The notes beneath the pieces were generated by a model, which saw nothing but the letters and a program-made list of their open reading frames with translations, did no database searches and was not told the origin of the DNA. From Candidatus Mediterraneibacter surreyensis (lineage in GTDB: Bacteria; Bacillota; Clostridia; Lachnospirales; Lachnospiraceae): a stretch of 64,000 nucleotides of DNA. The DNA lies in assembly GCA_019118885.1 (NCBI GenBank), contig DWYB01000079.1, forward strand, positions 1 to 64,000, in the 5' to 3' direction. Positions 24,535 through 32,170 of the stretch are shown here, in pieces (positions within the stretch are counted from its first letter, which is position 1; every line of letters begins with the position of its first letter). Position numbers and translations under genes: made by a program.

Positions 24535-27264
24535 ATGCAGACAGCAGAGGTCGATCTTGACCGTTTGGTTGATTATAAAACTGAATACTGCTCTGCGATC
24601 AAGAAACACCATATCTCCGGGGACAACCTTACAGGGCTATGCCCATTCCATGACGACAGGAACAACTCCTTCTCGGTCAACCTAAAGACAGGACAGTGGA
24701 TGTGCCACGCCGAAAACGAAAGCGGGAATTTCCTGACCTTTTACGCCAAACTCCATGGGCTGGATACCAAGGAGGCATACAAGCAGATCCTGGAACAGCA
24801 CGGGATCCATAATGAGCCAAAGGAAAAAGAGAAGCCCAAGAACAACCTGAAGCCGTACACGGTAGCACAGTACTCCTTTGAGAAGCGTCTTCCGGAGGAC
24901 TGGCTCACAGAACAATGCCGCCTTCAGACCAAGAAAGACCGGGATGGCGTCCAGTTCATCTACATTCCATACTTCGGAGAAGACAACAACCTGGCGACTT
25001 TCCGGAAGCGGTACGCAGAGAAGCAGTTCCGCTGGAAATACGGGGCAGGCAAAGACCTCTGCATGTATGGAGCCTGGAAGCTGGAAGCCATCCGAAAAGC
25101 CGGATACGTGGTTCTGGTAGAGGGAGAGAGCGACAGCCAGTCCATGTGGTATATGGGGATCAGCGCACTCGGAATCCCGGGAGCCTCCATGATGCGCCCA
25201 GAGTGGGCGGAGAGCCTGCAGGATTTGAAAGTTTACATCCATGTGGAGCCGGACAAGGGCGGCGAGACATTCCTGAGGAAAGTAACCAGGGCGCTCCGGG
25301 ACGGAAAATTCATCGGGGAAGTGTACAAGTGGAGCTGCTCCATCCTTGGCGGAAAAGACCCCTCTGCCGTCTTTATCAAATACGGAAAAGAGGAAGCCTC
25401 CGAAAAGATCATGAAGGCGATCAAGGGCGCAGAGCAAATCGACATCAATGAGGAAAACATCCCGGAAGCCGTGGAGGGCGCACCTGTGAACCTTCGGCAG
25501 CCGGAGGGATGGATTTACTCGGAAAAGGGAATCAGCCGGATCGATGAAAAAAAGTATGCTCCCGTCATGGTCTGCAGGACACCGATCATCCTGACCCAGC
25601 GCTTAAAGAGCATGGAGACAGGGGAAGAAAAGATGGAGATCGCATTCAAGCGGGACGGGGCATGGCACAAGGCCATATTCCCCCGCAGCGTGATCTTCAC
25701 ATCCAGGGCGATCACTGCCCTGGCAGACTTAGGCTGTACCGTGACCAGTGAAAACGCAAAGCATGTGGTCAGTTTCCTCTCGGCACTGGAGGCAGAGAAT
25801 ATCGATATCATAAAAAGAGCGGACTCTACAGGCACATTCGGATGGCAGACGGGCGGACGCTTTCTACCAGGATACGACAATGACATCGTGCTGGACATCG
25901 AACCATCCCAGCGGAGCATGGCGGCGGCATACTGCCAGAACGGGACGTTCCAGAAATGGCTGGAGATCATGGAGCCAAACCGGAAGCGGGACAAGTTCAG
26001 GTTTATCTTAGCGGCCAGCTTTACGGCGCCGCTTCTACGGATCATACGTCAGAGAATTTTCTTCGTTTACAACTGGGGCGGCAGCAAGGGCGGAAAGACG
26101 GCGGCATTAAAAGCAGCACTCTCCGCCTGGGGCGACCCGGAACGACTGATGGTAAACTTCAACGCAACCCAGGTTGGATTGGAGAGAACCGCCAGTTTTT
26201 ACTGCGACCTGCCTCTCGGCATCGATGAACGGCAGCTTGCCGGAAACAATCAAAATAGCCTGGAGAAGATCGTCTACATGATCGCATCCGGCACTGGCAA
26301 AATCCGTGGGGCAAAGTCCGGCGGCATCCAGGCAACGCAGACCTGGCGGACTGTGGCCATAGCAACCGGAGAGGAACCGCTGTCCACAGAAACCAGCCAG
26401 ACAGGTGTCAGCACCCGTGTCCTGGAAATTTACGGCGGGCCGTTCGAGGATGAGCGGGAAGCCTCCCTCATGCACCAGCAGTCCGCCATGAACCATGGAT
26501 GGGCGGGGCCGGCCTTTATTGGCAGACTCCTAAAGACGGACGAAAGAGACATCACGGAAAAGTATGATGAAATGACTCAGTATGTCTATGGCATTTCAGA
26601 CGGGAAAAGCGGCTCCCACATCGCCGGGATCGCTGCGGTCGCCCTGGCGGATGCCATGATCAGCACATGGATCTTTGACAACAAGGACTGCGTAGAAGAA
26701 TACGAATGCAACCAGGCAGACAGCCGAATCGCAGAGAGGGAGAAGGAACCGCTTAAGATCAGCTCGGAAGCCTGGGAGCGGGCAAAGCAGATGGCAAAGA
26801 CGATCCTGCAGGAGCAGATGAACGCCGCTGCCGGGGATGTCAACGAGAACGCTACCCAGTTTATTGTAGACTGGGTGCTTTCAAACAAGGACAGCTTCGG
26901 GGAGAAAGCCTTCGGAACGTGCCTCGGCATGATGATGAATAAAAAGGTGTACATCTTCCCATCCATGCTGAACCAGGCACTCAGCAAAGCCGGATATTCT
27001 CCACGCAAGACCATGAAGTACCTGGCAGACCAGGGGCTGATCGGAGGATCCATAGACAAGGACGGGAACCGGAAGAATTCAGTCGTGAAATGGTTCAACA
27101 ACCGCAACTGCAGGTTCGTGGAATTATATCTGGATAAGCTGGCACCGGAAAAAGATCCGCTGGTGGAGGAAGACACGATTGCGGAGCAGATGAGCTTCCC
27201 AGGAACGGACACCAATGGATTCGTCCCGGTATCGGAAAAAGAAGCCGGAGAACTCCCATTCTGA
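24535..27264 (+). CDS. Phage primase-helicase (CHC2-like, Toprim, DUF927)
   Basis: 909 aa. Residues 30-70 form a CHC2-type zinc region (LCPFHDDRNNSF, then WMCHAENESGNF); the usual last Cys is Glu or His here. A Toprim domain follows at about 185-260 (VVLVEGESDSQSMWYMGISA). The C-terminal half is a DUF927 helicase with Walker A NWGGSKGGKTAALKA near residue 510 and acidic IDERQLAG. It should prime and unwind phage DNA. The chain ends in GELPF, an SSB-tip-like peptide. A probable origin follows directly. Confidence 0.9.
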   Translation: MQTAEVDLDRLVDYKTEYCSAIKKHHISGDNLTGLCPFHDDRNNSFSVNLKTGQWMCHAENESGNFLTFYAKLHGLDTKEAYKQILEQHGIHNEPKEKEKPKNNLKPYTVAQYSFEKRLPEDWLTEQCRLQTKKDRDGVQFIYIPYFGEDNNLATFRKRYAEKQFRWKYGAGKDLCMYGAWKLEAIRKAGYVVLVEGESDSQSMWYMGISALGIPGASMMRPEWAESLQDLKVYIHVEPDKGGETFLRKVTRALRDGKFIGEVYKWSCSILGGKDPSAVFIKYGKEEASEKIMKAIKGAEQIDINEENIPEAVEGAPVNLRQPEGWIYSEKGISRIDEKKYAPVMVCRTPIILTQRLKSMETGEEKMEIAFKRDGAWHKAIFPRSVIFTSRAITALADLGCTVTSENAKHVVSFLSALEAENIDIIKRADSTGTFGWQTGGRFLPGYDNDIVLDIEPSQRSMAAAYCQNGTFQKWLEIMEPNRKRDKFRFILAASFTAPLLRIIRQRIFFVYNWGGSKGGKTAALKAALSAWGDPERLMVNFNATQVGLERTASFYCDLPLGIDERQLAGNNQNSLEKIVYMIASGTGKIRGAKSGGIQATQTWRTVAIATGEEPLSTETSQTGVSTRVLEIYGGPFEDEREASLMHQQSAMNHGWAGPAFIGRLLKTDERDITEKYDEMTQYVYGISDGKSGSHIAGIAAVALADAMISTWIFDNKDCVEEYECNQADSRIAEREKEPLKISSEAWERAKQMAKTILQEQMNAAAGDVNENATQFIVDWVLSNKDSFGEKAFGTCLGMMMNKKVYIFPSMLNQALSKAGYSPRKTMKYLADQGLIGGSIDKDGNRKNSVVKWFNNRNCRFVELYLDKLAPEKDPLVEEDTIAEQMSFPGTDTNGFVPVSEKEAGELPF

Positions 27265-27386
27265 AGGAAAGAGCATGGCGCAGAAAAGTCACAGGATTTT
27301 CAAATCTTGTGACAATATGAAAATTTTTGTGACTAAAAAAGTTATAAGAAACATGAAGAAAACTGAACACAAAAAAGCATTTTAAA

Positions 27387-27675
27387 TTAGGTGTTCGGTT
27401 AGGTGTTCAGTTAGGTGTTAGGTAAGAAACCCAGTAAAATCAAGGCTTTATACCTAAAACTAACACCTATAACACCTAAAACTAAGAAATACATACTACG
27501 GGAGAGAATTTGGTGACACTGCAAAAATCCGTCACAAAAATCTTAAAAAAAGCAAGGTGTATTTCAAAAAATCGGAATTAGGTGTTAGGAATGCCCGCAA
27601 ACCCGCATAAAATGGGCATTTCTACCGAACACCTACGGTCAAAAAAATGTGTTCAGTGAAAAAATGTGTTCAGTG
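27387..27675. other. Iteron array, candidate phage replication origin
   Basis: The 433-bp gene-free gap holds three tandem 12-bp units (TTAGGTGTTCGG, TTAGGTGTTCAG, TTAGGTGTTAGG at 27,387, 27,399 and 27,411). Further copies lie inverted at about 27,461, 27,471 and 27,628 and direct at 27,578. At 27,642-27,675 a 17-bp unit AAAAAATGTGTTCAGTG occurs twice in tandem. The flanks are AT-rich. Iterons directly after the primase-helicase gene suggest an origin. Confidence 0.6.
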
Positions 27676-27697
27676 ACCAGACGGAGGGGAGGCAGAC

Positions 27698-28267
27698 ATG
27701 GACGGGATCGAAGGGCTGAAAAAGAATGTGGAGCGGCTTAAGAGGAACCGGGAAAATGTTCCGCTTGAGACGCTAAAGACAAAATACAAGGCGGCATACG
27801 AGGGATTGCTGACAGAGATCCAGGGTCAGGCAACAGAGATACTGAACCGAGAAACCATGAGCGGCATTCTGATCCGGAAGGGAGATAAGGACATCCTCGC
27901 CCGGATCCAAAGCGCCATGGATGAAGGACAATTCGCAAAGCAGGCGGGCAAGGCGATCTTTCAGCATTTCAGTGTGGACAAATTCGTGGAGATTGTGGAA
28001 AACGCAAGGACAGCGGCTATGACCGTTTGGATCCCTTACTGGCAGAACTTCTGCTGCGTTTATGCCGCACCGGAATGCTTCGAAGAACCATTCCCGCAGC
28101 CAAGGATTTATAACGAACTGACTGATGAATTCCTGGTGGATGAGGAAAAGAACCTCTGGGAAAAGCGACCGGAATGGAAATCGGATCAGGCGACCATCAT
28201 CACCGCCGGGGCATGCAGCATCCTGGCGGGAGCATTAAGAGACAAGGAGGAAAAGAAGAATGGATAG
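27698..28267 (+). CDS. Hypothetical phage protein
   Basis: 189 aa, mostly helical, with a Lys/Arg-rich coiled N-terminus and a hydrophobic, Trp- and Cys-containing middle (AMTVWIPYWQNFCCVYAAPE). Start behind GGAGGGGAGG. The family is unknown. It overlaps the HD-domain gene by 8 bases. Confidence 0.6.
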   Translation: MDGIEGLKKNVERLKRNRENVPLETLKTKYKAAYEGLLTEIQGQATEILNRETMSGILIRKGDKDILARIQSAMDEGQFAKQAGKAIFQHFSVDKFVEIVENARTAAMTVWIPYWQNFCCVYAAPECFEEPFPQPRIYNELTDEFLVDEEKNLWEKRPEWKSDQATIITAGACSILAGALRDKEEKKNG

Positions 28268-28979
28268 ACAGGCGAACATTGAAAGATTTGAAGCAGAGAT
28301 GGAAAAGGTCAATCGTTCAGGAGCGGACAGGCTCCGGAACTATCTTCGGAAAAGCGATATGTACTCCGCCCCGGCAAGTACCCGGTTTCACTTATCCGTG
28401 ACAGGCGGCCTGCTGCAGCACTCGCTGAATGTGCTGGACGCATTCAGAAACAGCATGAGGGACAACGGAGACGGTACATACAGCTTCATGGTGGCGGGAA
28501 AGAACGTGGCGACCATTACCGAGGAAAGCATGATCATCATGGCTCTGCTCCACGACCTATGCAAGACCAACTTCTACAAGACGGTCATGAAGTGGCGGAA
28601 GGACAAGAACAACAAGTGGGAACAGTACGAGACATTCGAGGTAGAAGACAAAGTCCCGTATGGACACGGGGAGAAAAGCGTGATGATGATCGAAGAATTT
28701 ATGCGGCTGAAGCCAGAGGAACGCTACGCTATCCGCTGGCACATGGGGCACACTGAAGCGGATACACTCTCCCTCAACAACGCAATCGAGAAGTACCCGA
28801 TCATCTGGGCGCTGCATTCAGCAGACACGATGGCCAGCCACTTCATGGAAGCACAAAATGGAAACCTGCAGGCTTACGCTGACGTTCAAACAGGGCAGAG
28901 CGCAGGAGATTATGCAGATAACCCGACATCCGATGTCGGGGCAGAGGAACCAGTCTTCGAGGAGGCGGCGCCGTTATGA
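28260..28979 (+). CDS. HD-domain phosphohydrolase
   Basis: 239 aa. Metal-binding pattern: HSLNVLDAF near residue 58, the HD pair in MALLHDLCKTNF near residue 98, then YGHGEKSVMMIEEFM, RWHMGHTEAD and a distal SADTMASH. HD proteins hydrolyse nucleotides or phosphodiesters. In phages they are found among nucleotide-metabolism and DNA-ending genes. The substrate here is unknown. The C-terminal 35 residues are acidic and likely disordered. Confidence 0.8.
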   Translation: MDRQANIERFEAEMEKVNRSGADRLRNYLRKSDMYSAPASTRFHLSVTGGLLQHSLNVLDAFRNSMRDNGDGTYSFMVAGKNVATITEESMIIMALLHDLCKTNFYKTVMKWRKDKNNKWEQYETFEVEDKVPYGHGEKSVMMIEEFMRLKPEERYAIRWHMGHTEADTLSLNNAIEKYPIIWALHSADTMASHFMEAQNGNLQAYADVQTGQSAGDYADNPTSDVGAEEPVFEEAAPL

Positions 28980-29284
28980 CAGTGATCGATATTATCCTTG
29001 CGATATTCGCTATTTTAATCCTGATCGGAGCCGCCCTCGGCTTTGCATTCATCCTGGCGGTAGTCGGCGTGACCATGAAACGCAGGAGAGAGGGAAAGGC
29101 TCTCCCATGGATGTGTCTGATCCGGGACGGGGAATGCATCTACCCGGAGGGCGACTGCATAGACTGCCCGGTCTGGGCGAAATGGATAGAGAGGGAATTG
29201 GACGATGGGAAACAAGAACAGCGAGGGATACCCGGATCCGACAGCAAGCGAAGCAATCTGCCGGGCCGGCGGGAATCGGATTGA
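28976..29284 (+). CDS. Small membrane protein with Cys motif
   Basis: 102 aa; ATGA overlap with the HD gene. One N-terminal transmembrane helix (residues 4-32, IDIILAIFAILILIGAALGF), a basic stop-transfer (MKRRREGK) and a cytosolic tail with CxC-type spacing (CLIRDGECIYPEGDCIDCPV). The last 25 residues overlap the VRR-NUC gene. Unknown function. Confidence 0.55.
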   Translation: MTVIDIILAIFAILILIGAALGFAFILAVVGVTMKRRREGKALPWMCLIRDGECIYPEGDCIDCPVWAKWIERELDDGKQEQRGIPGSDSKRSNLPGRRESD

Positions 29285-29765
29285 TTATACAAAATTTGAG
29301 ACATACGAGGAACTGCGGAAATTCATCCTCCAGACCGTGGACAGAGTAACGACCAGGGCGGAGGCGGATGAGTACATTCGGAGAAAGATGCCAAAGGAAA
29401 GCTACTTCCAGACAAAGATCATGCACTGGATCCGTGAAAACTTCCCGGAAGCATTCGTCTGGAAAGCCGCCGCCGGCCCATATTCTCGCCAGGGGATTCC
29501 GGACATCTGCTGCATCATCAGCGGCAGGTTTTACGGATTTGAGGTTAAGCGTCCGTTCATCGGAGTTTTAAGCCGGATCCAGGAACAGACCATCAAAGAG
29601 ATCCGGACAGCAGGCGGCGTGGCCGAGGTCGTGACCTCGGAAAGAGATGTGGCCAGGATCCTGCTGCCGGGAAGGCAAGCAAAGAAGCTGATCCTGCACC
29701 AGGCAGGAATTCATAAGGAGGAGTCAATACATGAACGTGACAATCACACCAAGGAAGACAACTGA
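29205..29765 (+). CDS. VRR-NUC domain nuclease
   Basis: 186 aa. The central domain shows E(S)YFQTKIMHWIRENFPEAF, the catalytic GIPDICCI segment and FEVKRP, the D-ExK pattern of the PD-(D/E)xK VRR-NUC fold, with QxQ-like Gln in RIQEQTIKEIRTAGG. These small nucleases accompany phage helicases and cut branched DNA. Partner here could be the split SNF2 helicase. The N-terminus overlaps the preceding membrane-protein gene by 80 bases, so a later start is possible. Confidence 0.85.
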   Translation: MGNKNSEGYPDPTASEAICRAGGNRIDYTKFETYEELRKFILQTVDRVTTRAEADEYIRRKMPKESYFQTKIMHWIRENFPEAFVWKAAAGPYSRQGIPDICCIISGRFYGFEVKRPFIGVLSRIQEQTIKEIRTAGGVAEVVTSERDVARILLPGRQAKKLILHQAGIHKEESIHERDNHTKEDN

Positions 29766-29955
29766 CCGGGGCGGATATTATTGCATGCCACTCCTCGCCA
29801 ATGTTCCGGTCGGGAGAGTGTGCTGGGAACTGGTACGCTGCCCGGAATGCGGGGCAAAGTGCTGGAAGATGCCGCATACGGAATTCTTAGAAAAGCAAGG
29901 GGCAAAAGGGCTTTGTACGATGTGCGCTTTGAAAAAGGGGGTCGCAAAATCATGA
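29731..29955 (+). CDS. Small zinc-finger phage protein
   Basis: 74 aa with AAGGAGGAG before ATG 29,731. Two CxxC pairs (RCPECGAKCW and LCTMCALKKG) form a probable zinc ribbon. Function unknown; it is one of three consecutive tiny genes. Confidence 0.6.
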   Translation: MNVTITPRKTTDRGGYYCMPLLANVPVGRVCWELVRCPECGAKCWKMPHTEFLEKQGAKGLCTMCALKKGVAKS

Positions 29956-30110
29956 TGGAAGATAATAAGATGGAGAAGTGCTGCGGAAACTGTTGGCATC
30001 ACAGAAAGCAGGACGGAGAGTGGGTATGCATGAACGAACATGCGGAGAATTTCGCACTGGAGACAGAATACAGGGACGGACAATCCTGCGATGAATGGGA
30101 GAAACGATGA
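29952..30110 (+). CDS. Small Cys-rich phage protein
   Basis: 52 aa (MMEDNKMEKCCGNCWHHRKQ, then WVCMNEHAENF and SCDEWEKR). A CCxxC-HH-C-C arrangement suggests zinc binding. Start overlaps the upstream stop (ATGATG) and its own stop overlaps the next start. Confidence 0.55.
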   Translation: MMEDNKMEKCCGNCWHHRKQDGEWVCMNEHAENFALETEYRDGQSCDEWEKR

Positions 30111-30340
30111 TGAAGAAAAGATACCAAAAGCCCCTCATCACAGTCGAGGGGATGAAAAAGTTCATAGACGCACTCCCGCCGCTGGCCATTGTCCAGACCA
30201 TCGAAAGCCAGATCGCAATCCTCAGAACAAAGGGAATGAAGATCTACGACTGGGAGCAGAAAGACCGGGCAATCGAACAGGTTCGGATCATCGGAGGCAA
30301 AGCGTATTTCTTTGCGGTCAGGGAGAACAAAGAGGATTAG
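30107..30340 (+). CDS. Small hypothetical phage protein
   Basis: 77 aa starting at ATG 30,107 with a 4-base overlap. Alpha/beta in appearance, with TIESQIAILRTKGMKIYDWE in the middle. No family recognised. Confidence 0.55.
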   Translation: MMKKRYQKPLITVEGMKKFIDALPPLAIVQTIESQIAILRTKGMKIYDWEQKDRAIEQVRIIGGKAYFFAVRENKED

Positions 30341-30353
30341 AAAGAGGGATAAC

Positions 30354-30878
30354 ATGAAACCAGGCAATGCGGCGGACAGAAAAGCCAAATCAGAAGAACA
30401 AAGGAAAATCCAGCGGATGCACTTAAGATGGTACCTTAATCAGTATTTCAGAGCCGCCCGGAAGAAAGAACAACTGGAGGCACGCCTGCATGCGTTCAGA
30501 GAAAGCATGGGAAGTGTTGGTGGCTCCGGATATGATCCTGCTTCCGGCAGCCACACCAACAAAGTTGGGGACGGGGCAGCCAGCGAAGTGATCCGTATCA
30601 TCCAGGTGGAAGAACGGATCCGGGACCAGAAGACAGAGATGAAAGAAACCATGCTGAACGTGATGAAGATTATGGATTTTCTCCCGGCAGAGTCAACGGA
30701 AAGGATGATACTGGAATACCGCCACATTGACAGGATGTCGTGGCGGCAGATCTGCGGGGCGACAAATTATTCCAGGACGACAGCGAATGACTATTATAAC
30801 AGGGGGCTGGACAAACTGCTGAAATACAAAAAAGTGCTGAAAATCATCGAAGAATTTTCTACATCGGACAGCCCCTAA
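30354..30878 (+). CDS. ArpU/sigma-like phage transcriptional regulator
   Basis: 174 aa. The C-terminal 60 residues look like a sigma-70 region 4 type HTH (MILEYRHIDRMSWRQICGAT, then NYSRTTANDYYNRGLDKLLK), as in ArpU and RinA late regulators of Firmicute phages. Being the last gene of the early block, directly before a strong promoter and the packaging/structural genes, it probably switches on late transcription. The N-terminal part is coiled and basic. Confidence 0.75.
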   Translation: MKPGNAADRKAKSEEQRKIQRMHLRWYLNQYFRAARKKEQLEARLHAFRESMGSVGGSGYDPASGSHTNKVGDGAASEVIRIIQVEERIRDQKTEMKETMLNVMKIMDFLPAESTERMILEYRHIDRMSWRQICGATNYSRTTANDYYNRGLDKLLKYKKVLKIIEEFSTSDSP

Positions 30879-30883
30879 ATTGC

Positions 30884-30912
30884 TTGACTTCGGGGTGGGG
30901 GGAGGGTAGAAT
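30884..30912 (+). promoter_or_regulatory. Promoter within a large imperfect inverted repeat
   Basis: TTGACT (30,884-30,889), a 17-base G-rich spacer, TAGAAT (30,907-30,912). The promoter sits in an imperfect inverted repeat (ATTGCTTGACTTCG at 30,879 against CGAAGTGGGCAAAGCAAT ending near 30,956) around a central AATTGT/ACAATT palindrome. This is a likely operator region for middle or late genes. Confidence 0.55.
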
Positions 30913-30971
30913 TGTATTGACAATTTACCACACCCCCACGAAGTGGGCAAAGCAATGGAGGAGGGATGCAC

Positions 30972-31364
30972 ATGAGCGTCACATTCGGAAAATGGGAGCC
31001 AAGCATTCACGATGATTTCGAGCAAGTCAAGAGAATGGAGTCGGCAAGGAAACTCAAAAAGGACATCGTAGAGATTAACCGGGAGGCGAAGCGGATCAGG
31101 ATACAGGGATCTGCAGGGGAACCATATCATAGCACACTGGACAAATGCGACTGCATGGATTTCATAAAAAGAAATCTTCCATGCAAGCATATATACTGTC
31201 TGGCATTTGAACTCGGAGAAATGGATGGGCTTCCGGTTTACAGAAAAGGGAATGGAGATTTTGACGCAAAACAAGAGATTTCCAAATATAAGGGCTTGTA
31301 TTTAAGGGGCGAGATTTCAGCGGATGCATATGTGAAAATATGCTCAGCATTAACCAAGGGATAA
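30972..31364 (+). CDS. SWIM-type zinc-finger phage protein
   Basis: 130 aa; ATG 30,972 is better spaced from GGAGGAGGG than ATG 30,966. The centre holds a CxC-x8-CxH motif (KCDCMDFIKRNLPCKHIYCL), the SWIM zinc-binding signature. SWIM proteins bind DNA or protein partners; the function here is unknown. It is the last gene before a 0.8-kb gene-free stretch. Confidence 0.7.
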   Translation: MSVTFGKWEPSIHDDFEQVKRMESARKLKKDIVEINREAKRIRIQGSAGEPYHSTLDKCDCMDFIKRNLPCKHIYCLAFELGEMDGLPVYRKGNGDFDAKQEISKYKGLYLRGEISADAYVKICSALTKG

Positions 31365-31450
31365 ATTGGCGGGGAAATTTTGCCGGAAATTTTAGTTGAA
31401 ATTTTCCAACGAAAATTTCAAGAGGACAAAAGACAGAGGTCGAAAATTCA

Positions 31451-31499
31451 GCCGGGAAATACTTCGGAATTATTCGGAGCAAAAATTCCCGGCTTTTTC
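31451..31499 (+). terminator. Rho-independent terminator
   Basis: GCCGGGAA (31,451-31,458) pairs with TTCCCGGC (31,486-31,493), followed by TTTTT. It ends the transcript of the SWIM-type gene. Confidence 0.75.
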
Positions 31500-31742
31500 T
31501 GTGCCGATTTTTGGGGGATTTTTTATAAACACCCCGGTACAAAGTCGCCGTTTTGCAGGGCCGATTTTTTACCCCCACCCCCGGTATAAGCCCTCAAAAT
31601 TAAGCCGGAAATTTTAAGGGAAAATAAAGCCTCCAAAAACAGAGGAGTACAGGGGCGTAGAACAGGGGGTATAAGCGCCTATATACAGGGGGGTGTGTAG
31701 GGGCAGGGTACACAGAGGTAGGGCAAGGCATGGCCTACACAT

Positions 31743-31851
31743 AAGGCAGGCCACAGCACACACAAACAAGGGGACAGAGCGCACAGAAGACACGGCCACA
31801 CACGCCAAAGAGACAAGGCAAGGCACAGGACAGAAGACAAGAGAGACAGCC
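31743..31851 (+). other. 109-base T-free tract
   Basis: Not one T occurs on the + strand across 109 bases, with many GACA, AAGACA and CACA units. RNA from this strand could form very little structure. The minus strand gives artificial long Cys/Leu-rich frames. It may be an entry or loading site for a packaging, replication or transcription-antitermination factor. Confidence 0.6.
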
Positions 31852-31911
31852 TGTCAAGAAAAAAAATAAAAGTCCGTACACAACCGTACATTTAAATGTG
31901 TTATTATGGTA

Positions 31912-32030
31912 GCATGGAACAAAGGGATGAAGGACAGCGAACGCTGCCGGACAGACCCCGGACGCTCCTCTCACATAAGGCATTCAGCGTAGGCATGAGC
32001 CAGCGCAGGGTGCCTTTCTTTATGCAATTT
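31912..32030 (+). promoter_or_regulatory. Structured leader upstream of methyltransferase and late genes
   Basis: AAGGCA (31,977-31,982) pairs with TGCCTT (32,011-32,016), an inner GGC-atga-GCC hairpin lies in its loop, and TCTT follows. Upstream, AGCG/CGCT and CCGG-type stems can form between 31,937 and 31,970. It could act as attenuator or antitermination leader. Confidence 0.35.
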
Positions 32031-32170
32031 TATTGTTGCAGTTGCACAAAAATCACAAGGTACTACTGTTGGTAATGCACAAAAACGGGGCGAGGAAGGT
32101 CCGGCTTTTACCCCAGTGTGATAAAAAAATTTTTTCGCATTTCGTTACGCAAAACGGGAAGGAGGCAGGA

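Larger units (their letters stand above)
31365..32170 (+). other. 0.8-kb gene-free region upstream of packaging genes
   Basis: The first part repeats GCCGGAAATTTTA (31,382 and 31,603) and CCGATTTTT blocks and holds one terminator. The middle has a 109-base stretch with no T. The last part has a palindromic promoter-like area (GTACACAACCGTACATTTAA near 31,876) and a hairpin leader. A cos or pac packaging site before terminase would fit here, but no consensus is known for this group. Confidence 0.5.

Noticed and set aside
31614..31983. Overlapping Cys/Leu-rich minus-strand frames of 70-82 codons
   Set aside because: They result from the T-free tract on the + strand, which removes stop codons on the other strand. 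The translations are low complexity.
31995..32075. 26-codon Cys-rich frame (possible Com-like peptide before the methyltransferase)
   Set aside because: The cysteine spacing is suggestive, but the frame lies within the leader hairpin, has no ribosome site and is too short for the known family.
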